This document shows, piece after piece, positions 9,379 to 18,841 of a stretch of 64,000 nt of DNA (position 1 is its first letter; every line of letters starts with the position of its first letter). The notes under the pieces were generated by a model. That model saw nothing but the letters and a program-made list of their open reading frames with translations. It was not told the origin of the DNA and did not search any database. The translations under genes were made by a program, and so were the position numbers. This DNA is from Bacteroidota bacterium (lineage in GTDB: Bacteria > Bacteroidota > Bacteroidia > Bacteroidales > UBA7960), in assembly GCA_007694165.1 (NCBI GenBank), contig RECE01000222.1, positions 1-64,000 of the forward strand, in the 5' to 3' direction.

Positions 9379-11985
9379 TTAATCATCCCATTCGATGATA
9401 AATCGTCCCTTTTCTCTTTCTTCAATCTCTTTTTGCTGTTTCTGTCTTTGTGTAGGTTCGGCCAGAGTGCCGTCGGGAAGGGTATCTCTGCTGCCTAATC
9501 CAAACTCGGTTCTGAAAACCTCTCTCAGGTTTTGTCCTTCCTTTTTGAGATCTTCCCGTAGTTTTTCGCGCACACTGTGCCTGTCGTAGCGGAAAACAGG
9601 CTCATCAATGGTGCCGGTAACCAGCAGGAAGAGTGTGGTACGCCCCAGCCCGTCATCAATAATGTCGCCATATTGTTCCTGAGGATTGCGACTTTCCCGG
9701 TTTCTGCGGGCCAGCAGGTCAGACAACAATATCTGCAGGCGGTAGTTGATTTCGTTATTAAAGGAGTGTTCGCCCGAGAGCCTGATATTGATGGCATTGG
9801 AATTGATTTCCATGTCGGGGATAATGATTTTCTGATCCTTGATGCGAATCTGGTTTTCAATTGTAGAGAACTTAACCTGGTTGAGGTCACCCACCCTGAT
9901 GAAGCGCGAGAGTGCCAGCATGGGTTTGTAGTTCAGAAGTTCACCATTCTCCACCTTTATATCAGCAGTTGTTTCCAGCGCATTCCAGTCAATTTCGAGC
10001 TCAGGACTCCACCGGGAAACAAACCGCGTATTTGCAGTAATACGCCCCCTGATATTTTCATAGCCAATGCTCTGCTGGCCAAAATTGCCCATCTGGTAAA
10101 ACAACTGGTAAACGTCAACATTGTTAATGGTGGCTTCGCAACCCATAACAAGGTATTGATCATTTTTACCATTAATATAACCCGAAGCATTGATGGTACC
10201 TTGCATGGTAGCAAGCGAAATGTTGCCGGCATGAAAAACCTGATCGCGCATGCTGAGAATACCCTTTACTTTCTCTGCTTCAAATTTTCGAAAAGCAAGT
10301 CTTTGAATACCCGCATCAAGGCGAAAATCTATTTTATCCGACAGTGTGAGCCTGTAAGTGGTATCACTCTCACTAACACTATGTTGCAGCAGCTCATTAA
10401 AGTTCAGGTTGCCCGATTGAAGGCTGGCATCTACAAAAAGCCTTTGATCTTCAAGAAAGAGCCAGGGCAAAACATTTCTGAAATATCCCTTCATGTTGAA
10501 ATCACTGGAAGAGGCATTGCCCTTAAAACTGTTTACAACAATATCATTGTTGTTGAACCGGAAATCGGCGTTAATGTTATTGTAATCAAGGTTATCGTCT
10601 TTGAGCCTGAAGTCAAGATTCCGCGAAGTGATAACTCCTCTTACCTGACTGGCCATGAAATGATAGGCGGTAAACTTTTTGTTTTCATCCAGTTTTCCCT
10701 TAAACTCTATATCAATAAGTAAATCACCGGAAGCTTTTTCGATTTTCTCAATTTGCAGAAACCTTTGCCATTCATCGGCATTAATGTTGGAAAATATTTT
10801 TACGTCAAGCCGGGGTTCGTCAAAGTTGAAAATTGTCGCATCGCCCCGTATCTCCCCTTTGTTCAAAACGGTATGGAGATTTCTGATATCCAGGGTAGAG
10901 GTAGAAGTATTTCGTCGTGGCCCGTTATCAAAAGATGCATCAAAAGAAAGTTTTTCAAACTTTAATCCGGCCTTTCGATGATGCATTTCGCCGTTGCTGA
11001 TGCCAAAATCTGCCTGTACAAAGGGTTTAACAACATTACTGAAAGTACCCTTGATGGTAGCATCAAAATAAAACTCACCTTTGCTTCTGTAGCCTTCAAA
11101 ATACTTTGCATACTGGGGAGGCAAATCAGCAATAAAGTTTTCAAGTTTTATATTTCTGCCCGAAATATTAATATCAGTATACACATGGTCTCCTGACAGA
11201 TCAACAGAGCCTTCGGCAAGAAAAGCATGACTTCCAAAGGTGAAATTTCCGTTTCTGAAAGTAAAGAGATTGTTGTTCTGCACATCTGTTTCAATGTCGA
11301 AAACCATTTTGGTATTTCCTGCTATGAACGCCTTGTCAATGATAATCTCCCCCACCATCATCTCCCCTCTTGATTGCAGAAGGTAATTGTCGCGCGCAAA
11401 ATTGCCCCCCAGGGTAGCTCTTTGAATATCAAAATGAAGCTTATGACCTCCCCTCATATCCCAGTACCGGTATTCCATTCGGGTAAAAGTCATTTTATTC
11501 AACTGAAACTCCATATCACTTTTCGATGGAGTTCCTTCAAGGGCGGTGCTCCAGAAAGTATAGTTATTTGAGCCATCTTCAAACATCTTCATATGAAAAT
11601 AGCCGTCGATAACTTCAGCTTGTTTTATGGTATAATCCTTACGAATTATATCCATCAAACTAAACTGAAAGAAAATTCTTGATGCAACCAAAAGGGTGTC
11701 TTTGGGAGAGCTATCGATGGCTTCGAGCATGGTGACATTTCTTAACGAAATGGAAGCCAGGGGAAAGTTCCTGAAAAGGTTTACAGAAATATCTTCAATA
11801 AACACCTCTGTTTTCAGGCCCTTGTTGATCTGGTTTACAAAATGTTGCTTGATATTGTCGCGGTAAACCCATCCCAGCGTGGCAAGCAAAATCACCATTG
11901 CCACCAGAAATATCAGGCCCGACAAAAGTGTCAACCTGATAAATTGCAGTATTTTCTGCTTGTTTTCCTTGATAAATATTACCAT
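9379..11985 (-). CDS. AsmA-like large membrane-anchored protein
   Basis: 868 aa, single N-terminal TM, AsmA-like repeating beta-rich domain; C-terminus ADIKVENGELLNYKPMLALSRF...LSGEHSFNNEINYRL. Confidence 0.8.
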   Translation of the reverse strand: MVIFIKENKQKILQFIRLTLLSGLIFLVAMVILLATLGWVYRDNIKQHFVNQINKGLKTEVFIEDISVNLFRNFPLASISLRNVTMLEAIDSSPKDTLLVASRIFFQFSLMDIIRKDYTIKQAEVIDGYFHMKMFEDGSNNYTFWSTALEGTPSKSDMEFQLNKMTFTRMEYRYWDMRGGHKLHFDIQRATLGGNFARDNYLLQSRGEMMVGEIIIDKAFIAGNTKMVFDIETDVQNNNLFTFRNGNFTFGSHAFLAEGSVDLSGDHVYTDINISGRNIKLENFIADLPPQYAKYFEGYRSKGEFYFDATIKGTFSNVVKPFVQADFGISNGEMHHRKAGLKFEKLSFDASFDNGPRRNTSTSTLDIRNLHTVLNKGEIRGDATIFNFDEPRLDVKIFSNINADEWQRFLQIEKIEKASGDLLIDIEFKGKLDENKKFTAYHFMASQVRGVITSRNLDFRLKDDNLDYNNINADFRFNNNDIVVNSFKGNASSSDFNMKGYFRNVLPWLFLEDQRLFVDASLQSGNLNFNELLQHSVSESDTTYRLTLSDKIDFRLDAGIQRLAFRKFEAEKVKGILSMRDQVFHAGNISLATMQGTINASGYINGKNDQYLVMGCEATINNVDVYQLFYQMGNFGQQSIGYENIRGRITANTRFVSRWSPELEIDWNALETTADIKVENGELLNYKPMLALSRFIRVGDLNQVKFSTIENQIRIKDQKIIIPDMEINSNAINIRLSGEHSFNNEINYRLQILLSDLLARRNRESRNPQEQYGDIIDDGLGRTTLFLLVTGTIDEPVFRYDRHSVREKLREDLKKEGQNLREVFRTEFGLGSRDTLPDGTLAEPTQRQKQQKEIEEREKGRFIIEWDD

Positions 11986-12082
11986 ACAGTTACAGGAAAA
12001 AGGAGCTGTTTGTGCCTTTTGCAGGTGAGGCCCCGTGAAAAACTATCAATGGTAAATAAAAAGCAGATGGTGAGAACAAGTA

Positions 12083-12940
12083 TTATTTGATCATCATCAG
12101 GAAGTTCACTTCCTTTTCAGTGAGATACCGCCAGTGTCCGCGAGGCAAATCCTTTTTGGTTAATCCGGCAACCATTACCCTGTCGAGCCTTACTACCTTA
12201 TAATCATAGGATTCGAAAATCCTTCGCACTATCCTGTTTTGGCCGGAGTGAAGTTTGATTCCCACCTGGGTTCTGTCGTTGTCTTTTCCGGTATATGCCA
12301 TCTCATCGGGAACGATTCTTTCATCATCCAAATCAACCCCATTCTGTATTTCAACAAAATCGTTTCTTGTCAGGGGCTTGTCGAGTTGAACATGATACAG
12401 TTTCTTTACTCCATGCTTTGGGTGTGTAAGTCTCTTGGTCAATTCGCCATCATTTGTCATAATCAACAAACCGGTAGTATTTCTGTCCAGGCGACCCACA
12501 GGAAAAATACGCTGATCTCCTGCACCTTTCACCAGGTCCATCACTGTTCTTCGTCCCTGGGGATCTGTTGCTGTGGTTATATAATCCTTGGGCTTGTTGA
12601 GCAGAACATATACTTTTTTCTCAGCTTGCAATTTTTTACCATTGTAAACTACAACGTCGGTGGGCTTAACTTTCGTACCCAGCTCTGTAACTATTTTTCC
12701 ATTTACACTGATTACACCTTCCGCAATGAGATTGTCTGCCTCGCGTCGGGAACAAACGCCAGAATTGGCTATAAATTTATTGAGCCTTATGAGTGTATCC
12801 TGATCTTCAAAACTGCCGGATGCACTGCTTTTTTCCTGGCTGGATTCTGTAGTTCCGGTTGGGCCTTTTTTGTAAGGAGAGCTTACATTCTTTTTTCGCC
12901 CATAAGGTGAAAATTTTTTACTCACTTTCTTTTTGTTCAT
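12083..12940 (-). CDS. rRNA pseudouridine synthase, RsuA/RluB/E/F family (start at internal ATG MNKKKVSKKF...)
   Basis: S4 domain IRLNKFIANSGVCSRREADNLI; catalytic motif PVGRLDRNTTGLLIMTNDGELTKRLTHP. Confidence 0.93.
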   Translation of the reverse strand: MNKKKVSKKFSPYGRKKNVSSPYKKGPTGTTESSQEKSSASGSFEDQDTLIRLNKFIANSGVCSRREADNLIAEGVISVNGKIVTELGTKVKPTDVVVYNGKKLQAEKKVYVLLNKPKDYITTATDPQGRRTVMDLVKGAGDQRIFPVGRLDRNTTGLLIMTNDGELTKRLTHPKHGVKKLYHVQLDKPLTRNDFVEIQNGVDLDDERIVPDEMAYTGKDNDRTQVGIKLHSGQNRIVRRIFESYDYKVVRLDRVMVAGLTKKDLPRGHWRYLTEKEVNFLMMIK

Positions 12941-13091
12941 CTTTATCCGTATCAATAATAACTGTTTCAACCTTTCAGAGAACTGTAATGTGTTGAATAG
13001 CTGAGATATTCCATTCTTTTTATTAGCCCGGCCAACCCATAAAAAAAGGGACATTCACTATTTAATGTCCCCCTAACTGAAAGAATGCGGG

Positions 13092-13382
13092 CTACTTATG
13101 CAGTTCGCCCAGCTTTTCAAATGCATCATCCGTTTTTTTCAGCATCTGGCTTTGAATTTCATTAAACCAGTTTTTCTTCTCGCTGCTTTTTAGTCCTTCG
13201 CCCGGATGATTGATCTTGTGGATCAGTTCATTCCTGAGATTAACCGCGTCTTCTATAACTTCATCAATTACCGGCTTTATCTCTTCTTTGTTCTGAGACA
13301 GGTGGTAATGAAGGAAGCACGTCTCTATTACTTCATTGGTAAGGAAGTTAATGTCTTTTTTGAGGTTCTTTTTACTTGCCAT
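13092..13382 (-). CDS. Conserved hypothetical protein
   Basis: 96-aa helical ORF; TATCTTTG promoter element upstream on minus strand (13406-13413). Confidence 0.7.
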   Translation of the reverse strand: MASKKNLKKDINFLTNEVIETCFLHYHLSQNKEEIKPVIDEVIEDAVNLRNELIHKINHPGEGLKSSEKKNWFNEIQSQMLKKTDDAFEKLGELHK

Positions 13383-13584
13383 TTCTTAAAATTTAATTTT
13401 GGGTGCAAAGATACGAAATTCACTTAAACAACAGCTCTTGTTTGCGGAGTCTGTTGGAAACAATTTTTACAGTCAAATATCAGCAGTTATGGCTTTCACC
13501 AAAGTCTTTATTTATCATTGAAAAGTTGAGAGGCAGCAAGCGTTTTAGCATTCGTAAAACCCTGCTATCACGAAGTTGTATTTC

Positions 13585-13851
13585 TTATAACGCCAGAATA
13601 TTTTCTATGGAGGAAGCCTTTTGATAGACATCAATAATATCGGTGGAGCTATCCATCTCCTGTTTGGCAGTTATGCTGATAAACTTACCGGATTTGGACT
13701 CATTGCGATAAATCGTCGCATTGCTGTCAAACAATGCCTCAACCAATGCAATTTTTTCTATTTCGGCCGGCACTATAAATTTGAACATGTAGATCAAAGG
13801 CCAGTTTGTATTGGCGTCAAGTTGCTTTTTAAGAGAATGAAGCTTATCCAT
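13585..13851 (-). CDS. DUF493/YbeD-like family protein
   Basis: 88 aa; YMFKFIVPAE...SKSGKFISITAKQEMDSSTDIIDVYQKASSIENILAL. Confidence 0.65.
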   Translation of the reverse strand: MDKLHSLKKQLDANTNWPLIYMFKFIVPAEIEKIALVEALFDSNATIYRNESKSGKFISITAKQEMDSSTDIIDVYQKASSIENILAL

Positions 13852-13983
13852 TCTGAAATCGGATTTGGTTTATGAATGATGGCCCCTGCAAAACATTGCC
13901 AGGACGATGCTTTGAGAGCATATTGCCTTTACAGATTATAAGTTAGAATAAAATGCGGGATATACCCCTTGTGCTGAAGAGGA

Positions 13984-14469
13984 TTACTTGGAAGCAATGT
14001 CAATGATTTCAAATTCAAATACCAGGCATGAATGGCGGGGAATAGCACTTCCGTAAGGAGGCCACTGCCCATAACCCAAAGCCGATGGAATCATCAATAT
14101 ACCTTTACCTCCGTTTTTGAACAAAGGAATCCCAATTTGCCAGCCCCTGATGGTATTGCCCAACTGAAGCAATGCACCATCGGCCATATCGAAGACTGTA
14201 CCGTCAATCAACATTCCGGTATAACGCATTCTTACATAGCTGCTCATGGACGGATGTGCACCATTTCCGGGATTTTCCATCACATAAAACAATCCCGAGG
14301 GATGCTCAATGGCAACTTCTTCCAAATCGTTATCACGGATATACTCAAGAATTTTTTTCCTGTCCCGCTCGGCTATTGCATCCGGGTCTTCCTTCTGACA
14401 TGACGGAAAAACTATAAACAAGCTTACAATAAGCAGTATAAAAACATTGGATTTTCTTAATAAACGCAT
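13984..14469 (-). CDS. FKBP-type peptidyl-prolyl cis-trans isomerase, probable lipoprotein
   Basis: Lipobox-like VFPSCQ; FKBP core VRMRYTGMLIDGTVFD...GWQIGIPLFKNGGKGILMIPSALGYG. Confidence 0.9.
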   Translation of the reverse strand: MRLLRKSNVFILLIVSLFIVFPSCQKEDPDAIAERDRKKILEYIRDNDLEEVAIEHPSGLFYVMENPGNGAHPSMSSYVRMRYTGMLIDGTVFDMADGALLQLGNTIRGWQIGIPLFKNGGKGILMIPSALGYGQWPPYGSAIPRHSCLVFEFEIIDIASK

Positions 14470-14663
14470 AAAAGTTCTGTTACTTGCTGGCTATTTTATT
14501 TCCTTTCTTTGGAAACCGACTGCAAAGTTACTAATTCTGAACTTACTGTAGTTACCAAAAACTTTAAAAGTAATCCAATTCAATTAAAAATTGAATTTCA
14601 ATCTTTTGGTTTTGCAAGACCTTTGGACAGTCATAGTATAACCATTGCAGTCGTAACGAGGAT

Positions 14664-15848
14664 TCATTTTATATTCAAACTCTTAACATATTCGCCCGGA
14701 GTCATTCCGGCAATTTTCTTAAATACCCTGTTAAATGTGGGTTTGGAGTTAAACCCAGCATCCCAGGCCATACCCATTATGGTGAAATTACGGGTATTCT
14801 CCTCCCGGCAAATACGTTTAAATTCCTCAACCCTGTATTGATTCACAAAGTCGAAAAAGTTTCTGTTGAGTTTACTGTTTAGAATGAAAGAAAGATATTC
14901 AGGAGTAACCCCAAGCTTTTCAGAGAGGGATGCAAGGGTAATCTCTGAATTAAGATAGGGTCGTTGTATATCCATTTGTTGAAGGAGTTCTTGCACGAAA
15001 ATCTTATCTTTATCCTTTAGGGCATTGGCCTCAGAAGCATGGATGTTTAACGACTCAATATTCGCATAAACCCTCCTGGAACTGAAAACATTTCCTTGTT
15101 TATATCCCCTGTACCCAAGAACCAGGATAAAAACGGCCTGATAGGAATAGCCAATGGACTGCAACCAATGATAAGAAAATACCCTGAATACATAATCGGT
15201 TATATACAACAAACTGGTACCGGCATAAAAAACCGCACTTGTAATCAACAAAATCCTTAGCCACGCCAGGTCAATGGACGATATTTCAGAAAAGTAATTT
15301 TTAATCCTTCTCTTGTAGTTTCTTATCAAAATCAAACCCCACACAAAATAACCCTGGGTAAAAACCGCTACCATAGATATTATTAACGGAAAAGTAATAT
15401 GTTCTTTGAAGGCTTCTGTGCGCTCCATTATGATCCTCTCTTCTGCCGACAAACGGTAAGTATTGAGAAACAGCAAACCAACAACCATCAGGAAGGGAAG
15501 AAAATGGAGCAGGTACTTGCTTTTGAACCTGAAATTTTGGGTAGTTAGTGATTTGATATAAAACCAAATGGCAGGTCCGTGTAAAAAAATTACAGGAGTA
15601 GAAGAGTTGATCAAAAAAGGGAAGGGATAATCATTTGTACGGTTATAAAGCTCAAGATAACCCAGTAACAGCGTTATTCCATAAATCAGAAACAAGCCGA
15701 AAAGAAAATAATCCGAAACACCTTTCTGTTTCCTTACCAGAATAATCCCGGCAAAAATCAGCGTTTGGTAAAACCCTATAATGAGAATAATATTCAGTAC
15801 GTTCACTCCTGTGTATTTTTTATTGCATCGCACCCCCATTTGCAACAA
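14664..15848 (-). CDS. AraC-family transcriptional regulator with N-terminal polytopic membrane domain
   Basis: About 7 hydrophobic segments, then AraC HTH ITLASLSEKLGVTPEYLSFILNSKL...FKRICREENTRNFTIMGMAWDAGFNSKPTFNRVFKKIAGMTPGEY. Confidence 0.88.
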   Translation of the reverse strand: MLQMGVRCNKKYTGVNVLNIILIIGFYQTLIFAGIILVRKQKGVSDYFLFGLFLIYGITLLLGYLELYNRTNDYPFPFLINSSTPVIFLHGPAIWFYIKSLTTQNFRFKSKYLLHFLPFLMVVGLLFLNTYRLSAEERIIMERTEAFKEHITFPLIISMVAVFTQGYFVWGLILIRNYKRRIKNYFSEISSIDLAWLRILLITSAVFYAGTSLLYITDYVFRVFSYHWLQSIGYSYQAVFILVLGYRGYKQGNVFSSRRVYANIESLNIHASEANALKDKDKIFVQELLQQMDIQRPYLNSEITLASLSEKLGVTPEYLSFILNSKLNRNFFDFVNQYRVEEFKRICREENTRNFTIMGMAWDAGFNSKPTFNRVFKKIAGMTPGEYVKSLNIK

Positions 15849-16225
15849 ACGATTCTCCCTTATTGATTTTTAACTCCCTGGGGTGGAGATACATCTCGCA
15901 GTTTTGGTGTCTGGCGGTGCAACGATTAATTTTTGATTGCAAAGATAATCTAAAGCTCATTATTATATCCATTCAAAATTGAGGCTGCGCCAAAAGCAGT
16001 TCCCCAAATACTCTTTGAAGACTGAGGGTAAAGCTCTCAACTCATTGATAGTATGCGTCATAAAAAAGAAAAGAAAAGAAAGCACATAATAACCCATAAA
16101 AATCAATTTTCGGAATGGCCTAAAATTGCACCGCTTCGGGTTCGAACTCTTTTATTTTTCTTTTGTTTAGTGCATTGCGTAGTAGATTTACTATGCCAGT
16201 TGTGTTTCTAAAATAACAATACAAA

Positions 16226-18364
16226 ATGCAAAATCCTCCCAAAGAAATTATAGATTTGAAAGTAGAAGGTATGAGCTGTACCAACTGCTCTCTTGGCATA
16301 AAGAAAGCACTTGAAAAGAAGGGATTTACTGGTGTTGATGTCGACTTCACTACCGACGATGTCCGTTTTGAAACTGACAACCCCAACATGCTTGATACTG
16401 CTGTAAAAACCATTGAAAAGCTGGGGTATAAAGTAACCTCTCAAAAGGATGCTGAAGCCGATGAACCGAAAAAAAAAGGGATGAGCAGCATAGAAAAAAA
16501 ATTCTGGTTTACAGCAGTTTTTACCGTCCCGCTGATACTTGCCATGTTTATCCCTGTCAAGCTCTTGCACAATGATTTGTTTCAGCTTGCGCTTACTATC
16601 CCTGTTTTTGCAGTAGGTTTCAAACACTTCGGAACCAGTGCGCTGAACAGCCTCCGGGCGGGAGTAACCAATATGGACGTATTGATTTTCCTGGGCAGCA
16701 CAGCAGCTTTTGTTTACAGTTTGATTGGCACCATCTATGGTCTTGGCCACGATTACTTGTTCTATGAAACATCTGCCAGTATCATCAGCATTGTTCTGTT
16801 GGGAAATATGCTCGAACATCGCTCCGTAAAAAAAACCACATCTGCGATTGATGAATTGAGTCGGTTACAAAAAACCACAGCCAAACTTATTACCCAGGAG
16901 ATGAATGAGGGCCAGGAATACATTGAGGAAATTGACTCTTCGCTGGTAAGAAAGGGAGATTATGTGCTGGTAAATACCGGAGACAAAATTCCTGTAGATG
17001 GAGAAATTTACTGGGGCTACGGCAGCATTGATGAATCCATGGTATCGGGCGAAAGCCTTCCGGTTGATCGCAACAAAGGAGATAAGGTAATCGGAGGCAC
17101 GATACTCGAAAGTGGCAATATAAAAATCCGCACCACCGCAACGGGCAAAGAAACGGTATTATCACAAATTATTGAACTTGTTCGCACAGCCCAGAAAGAC
17201 AAGCCACATCTTCAGAACATGGCCGACAAGATAAGCGCTGTTTTTGTACCTGCGGTAGTAGCCATCGCACTTGTTACCTGGCTGGGCTGGTACCTGGGCA
17301 CCGATCTTCCCTTCAGGGATGCCCTGATGCGCGGAGTTGCAGTCCTGGTGATTGCTTGTCCCTGTGCTTTGGGCCTGGCAATCCCCACGGCAGTGGTAGT
17401 TGGACTTGGGCGCACAGCTAAAAACGGCATCATGATCAAAGGGGGAAGTGTTTTTGACAAGCTTCCCAGGATAGAAAAAATCGTTTTTGACAAAACCGGA
17501 ACCCTCACCACCGGAAGATTCAGGGTAAAGGATCTCAAAGCACTGGGAGGGAAAAGCCAGGAAAGCCTGGTAGCCCTGTTATACAGCATAGAAAAACATT
17601 CATCGCATCCCATCGCCAGGTCCATTGTGAGGGAGTTTAAAGGTGCCGAACCCATTCTCATGAAAAAAGTGGAAGAAGAAAAGGGACTGGGCCTTACGGG
17701 TTGGGATAATAACGAAAACATCTACAAAGTTGGCTCCTACGATACGGTGCGCCACCTTACCAGTGACAATACGCACAGTGTTTATATTTCCATGAATAAT
17801 AAGCTTATTGGCTGGGTAGATATAGAAGACGAAATCAAACCCGAGGCAAAGAAAACCATTGATTTCTTCAAGAAAAAAGGAATCACCCCGGTTCTACTCA
17901 GTGGCGACAGAGAGCAGAAATGCAGGGAAATAGCAGCAGAGCTTGGCATTGAAGAAGTATATGCAGAGAAAAGACCTGATGAAAAACTCAGGATTATAGA
18001 AAAACTATCATCCAGAAGCAAGGTAGCCATGGTTGGAGACGGAATCAACGATGCTCCCTCTCTTGCGCGCTCCTATGTGGGCATAAGCATGAGCGACGGC
18101 ACACAGGTTGCCGTAAAGTCGGCTGATGTAGTTCTGCTCAAAGGCGATCTGAGTCTCCTTTCAAGGGCCTTTGCATCAGCCAATGTAACCCAGAGAACCA
18201 TCAAGGAAAACCTGTTCTGGGCTTTCTTTTACAATATAATGGCGATTCCGCTGGCTGTTTTTGGTCTTTTAAGCCCTATGGTTGCAGCAGCGGCCATGGC
18301 ACTTTCTGATGTGATCGTGGTGCTGAACTCTCTGAGGCTCAAGAAAAGAAAACTGCGAGTATAG
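16226..18364 (+). CDS. copA: Copper-translocating P1B-type ATPase
   Basis: HMA domain GMSCTNC; ACPCALGLAIP; DKTGTLT; GDGINDAP; YN in TM7, MALSD in TM8. Confidence 0.9.
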   Translation: MQNPPKEIIDLKVEGMSCTNCSLGIKKALEKKGFTGVDVDFTTDDVRFETDNPNMLDTAVKTIEKLGYKVTSQKDAEADEPKKKGMSSIEKKFWFTAVFTVPLILAMFIPVKLLHNDLFQLALTIPVFAVGFKHFGTSALNSLRAGVTNMDVLIFLGSTAAFVYSLIGTIYGLGHDYLFYETSASIISIVLLGNMLEHRSVKKTTSAIDELSRLQKTTAKLITQEMNEGQEYIEEIDSSLVRKGDYVLVNTGDKIPVDGEIYWGYGSIDESMVSGESLPVDRNKGDKVIGGTILESGNIKIRTTATGKETVLSQIIELVRTAQKDKPHLQNMADKISAVFVPAVVAIALVTWLGWYLGTDLPFRDALMRGVAVLVIACPCALGLAIPTAVVVGLGRTAKNGIMIKGGSVFDKLPRIEKIVFDKTGTLTTGRFRVKDLKALGGKSQESLVALLYSIEKHSSHPIARSIVREFKGAEPILMKKVEEEKGLGLTGWDNNENIYKVGSYDTVRHLTSDNTHSVYISMNNKLIGWVDIEDEIKPEAKKTIDFFKKKGITPVLLSGDREQKCREIAAELGIEEVYAEKRPDEKLRIIEKLSSRSKVAMVGDGINDAPSLARSYVGISMSDGTQVAVKSADVVLLKGDLSLLSRAFASANVTQRTIKENLFWAFFYNIMAIPLAVFGLLSPMVAAAAMALSDVIVVLNSLRLKKRKLRV

Positions 18365-18504
18365 AGCTCACAGGAAAACGCCCATTGATGAAATACATCT
18401 TCTACAAAGCTATTAAGAAGACCACCGTAAGGTGTAATAACCAGCTGGCATGAGAGCAGAAGGAGAAAGCTGCAATTTTGGAATAACTACCCCGTAAAAA
18501 AATC

Positions 18505-18531
18505 AAAGGGCTGCCGATGGCAGCCCTTTTT
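18505..18531 (+). terminator. Intrinsic terminator downstream of copA
   Basis: GGGCTGCC-gat-GGCAGCCC followed by TTTTT. Confidence 0.85.
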
Positions 18532-18754
18532 AATCTGAGTCCCTGAATGTTTTAAGAATTTAGTTTTCTGAACCTGTATCCTTTTGTCCATTCATCTTTA
18601 AAAGGAACTCTGCATTTGCTTAATTGTTTTCAACTTCTACATAGTGTCAGCAAGAAAACTCATCATTTTTACAAGTGCTTGATAAGAAAGCGTCAAGTGC
18701 AAGGGTTATTCCCTTTGGTCATGAGCTCAAAACTTTCAGTTTTTCGGTTGCGAT

Positions 18755-18799
18755 GACTGAAAAACAGGAGTCCCGATTTTTCTTCGGGATGACTGTTTT
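18755..18799 (-). terminator. Probable terminator of rho
   Basis: AAAACAGGAGTCCCGA (18761-18776) / TCGGGATGACTGTTTT (18784-18799) imperfect hairpin (13/16 paired), followed by TTTTT on the minus strand. Confidence 0.5.
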
Positions 18800-18841
18800 G
18801 AAGGCAAGCATAACGCAGCAATTGGCGTTTTCTTGCAAGCA

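Noticed and set aside
9577-10722. 381-aa plus-strand ORF
   Set aside because: Lies wholly antisense to the AsmA-like gene; the minus-strand protein has clear family features and this ORF has none.
12239-12910. 223-aa plus-strand ORF
   Set aside because: Antisense to the pseudouridine synthase gene, Cys/Phe-rich shadow translation.
16208-16819. 203-aa minus-strand ORF and the overlapping 97-aa minus-strand ORF (16120-16413)
   Set aside because: Overlap the HMA domain and N-terminus of copA on the opposite strand; no recognisable features.
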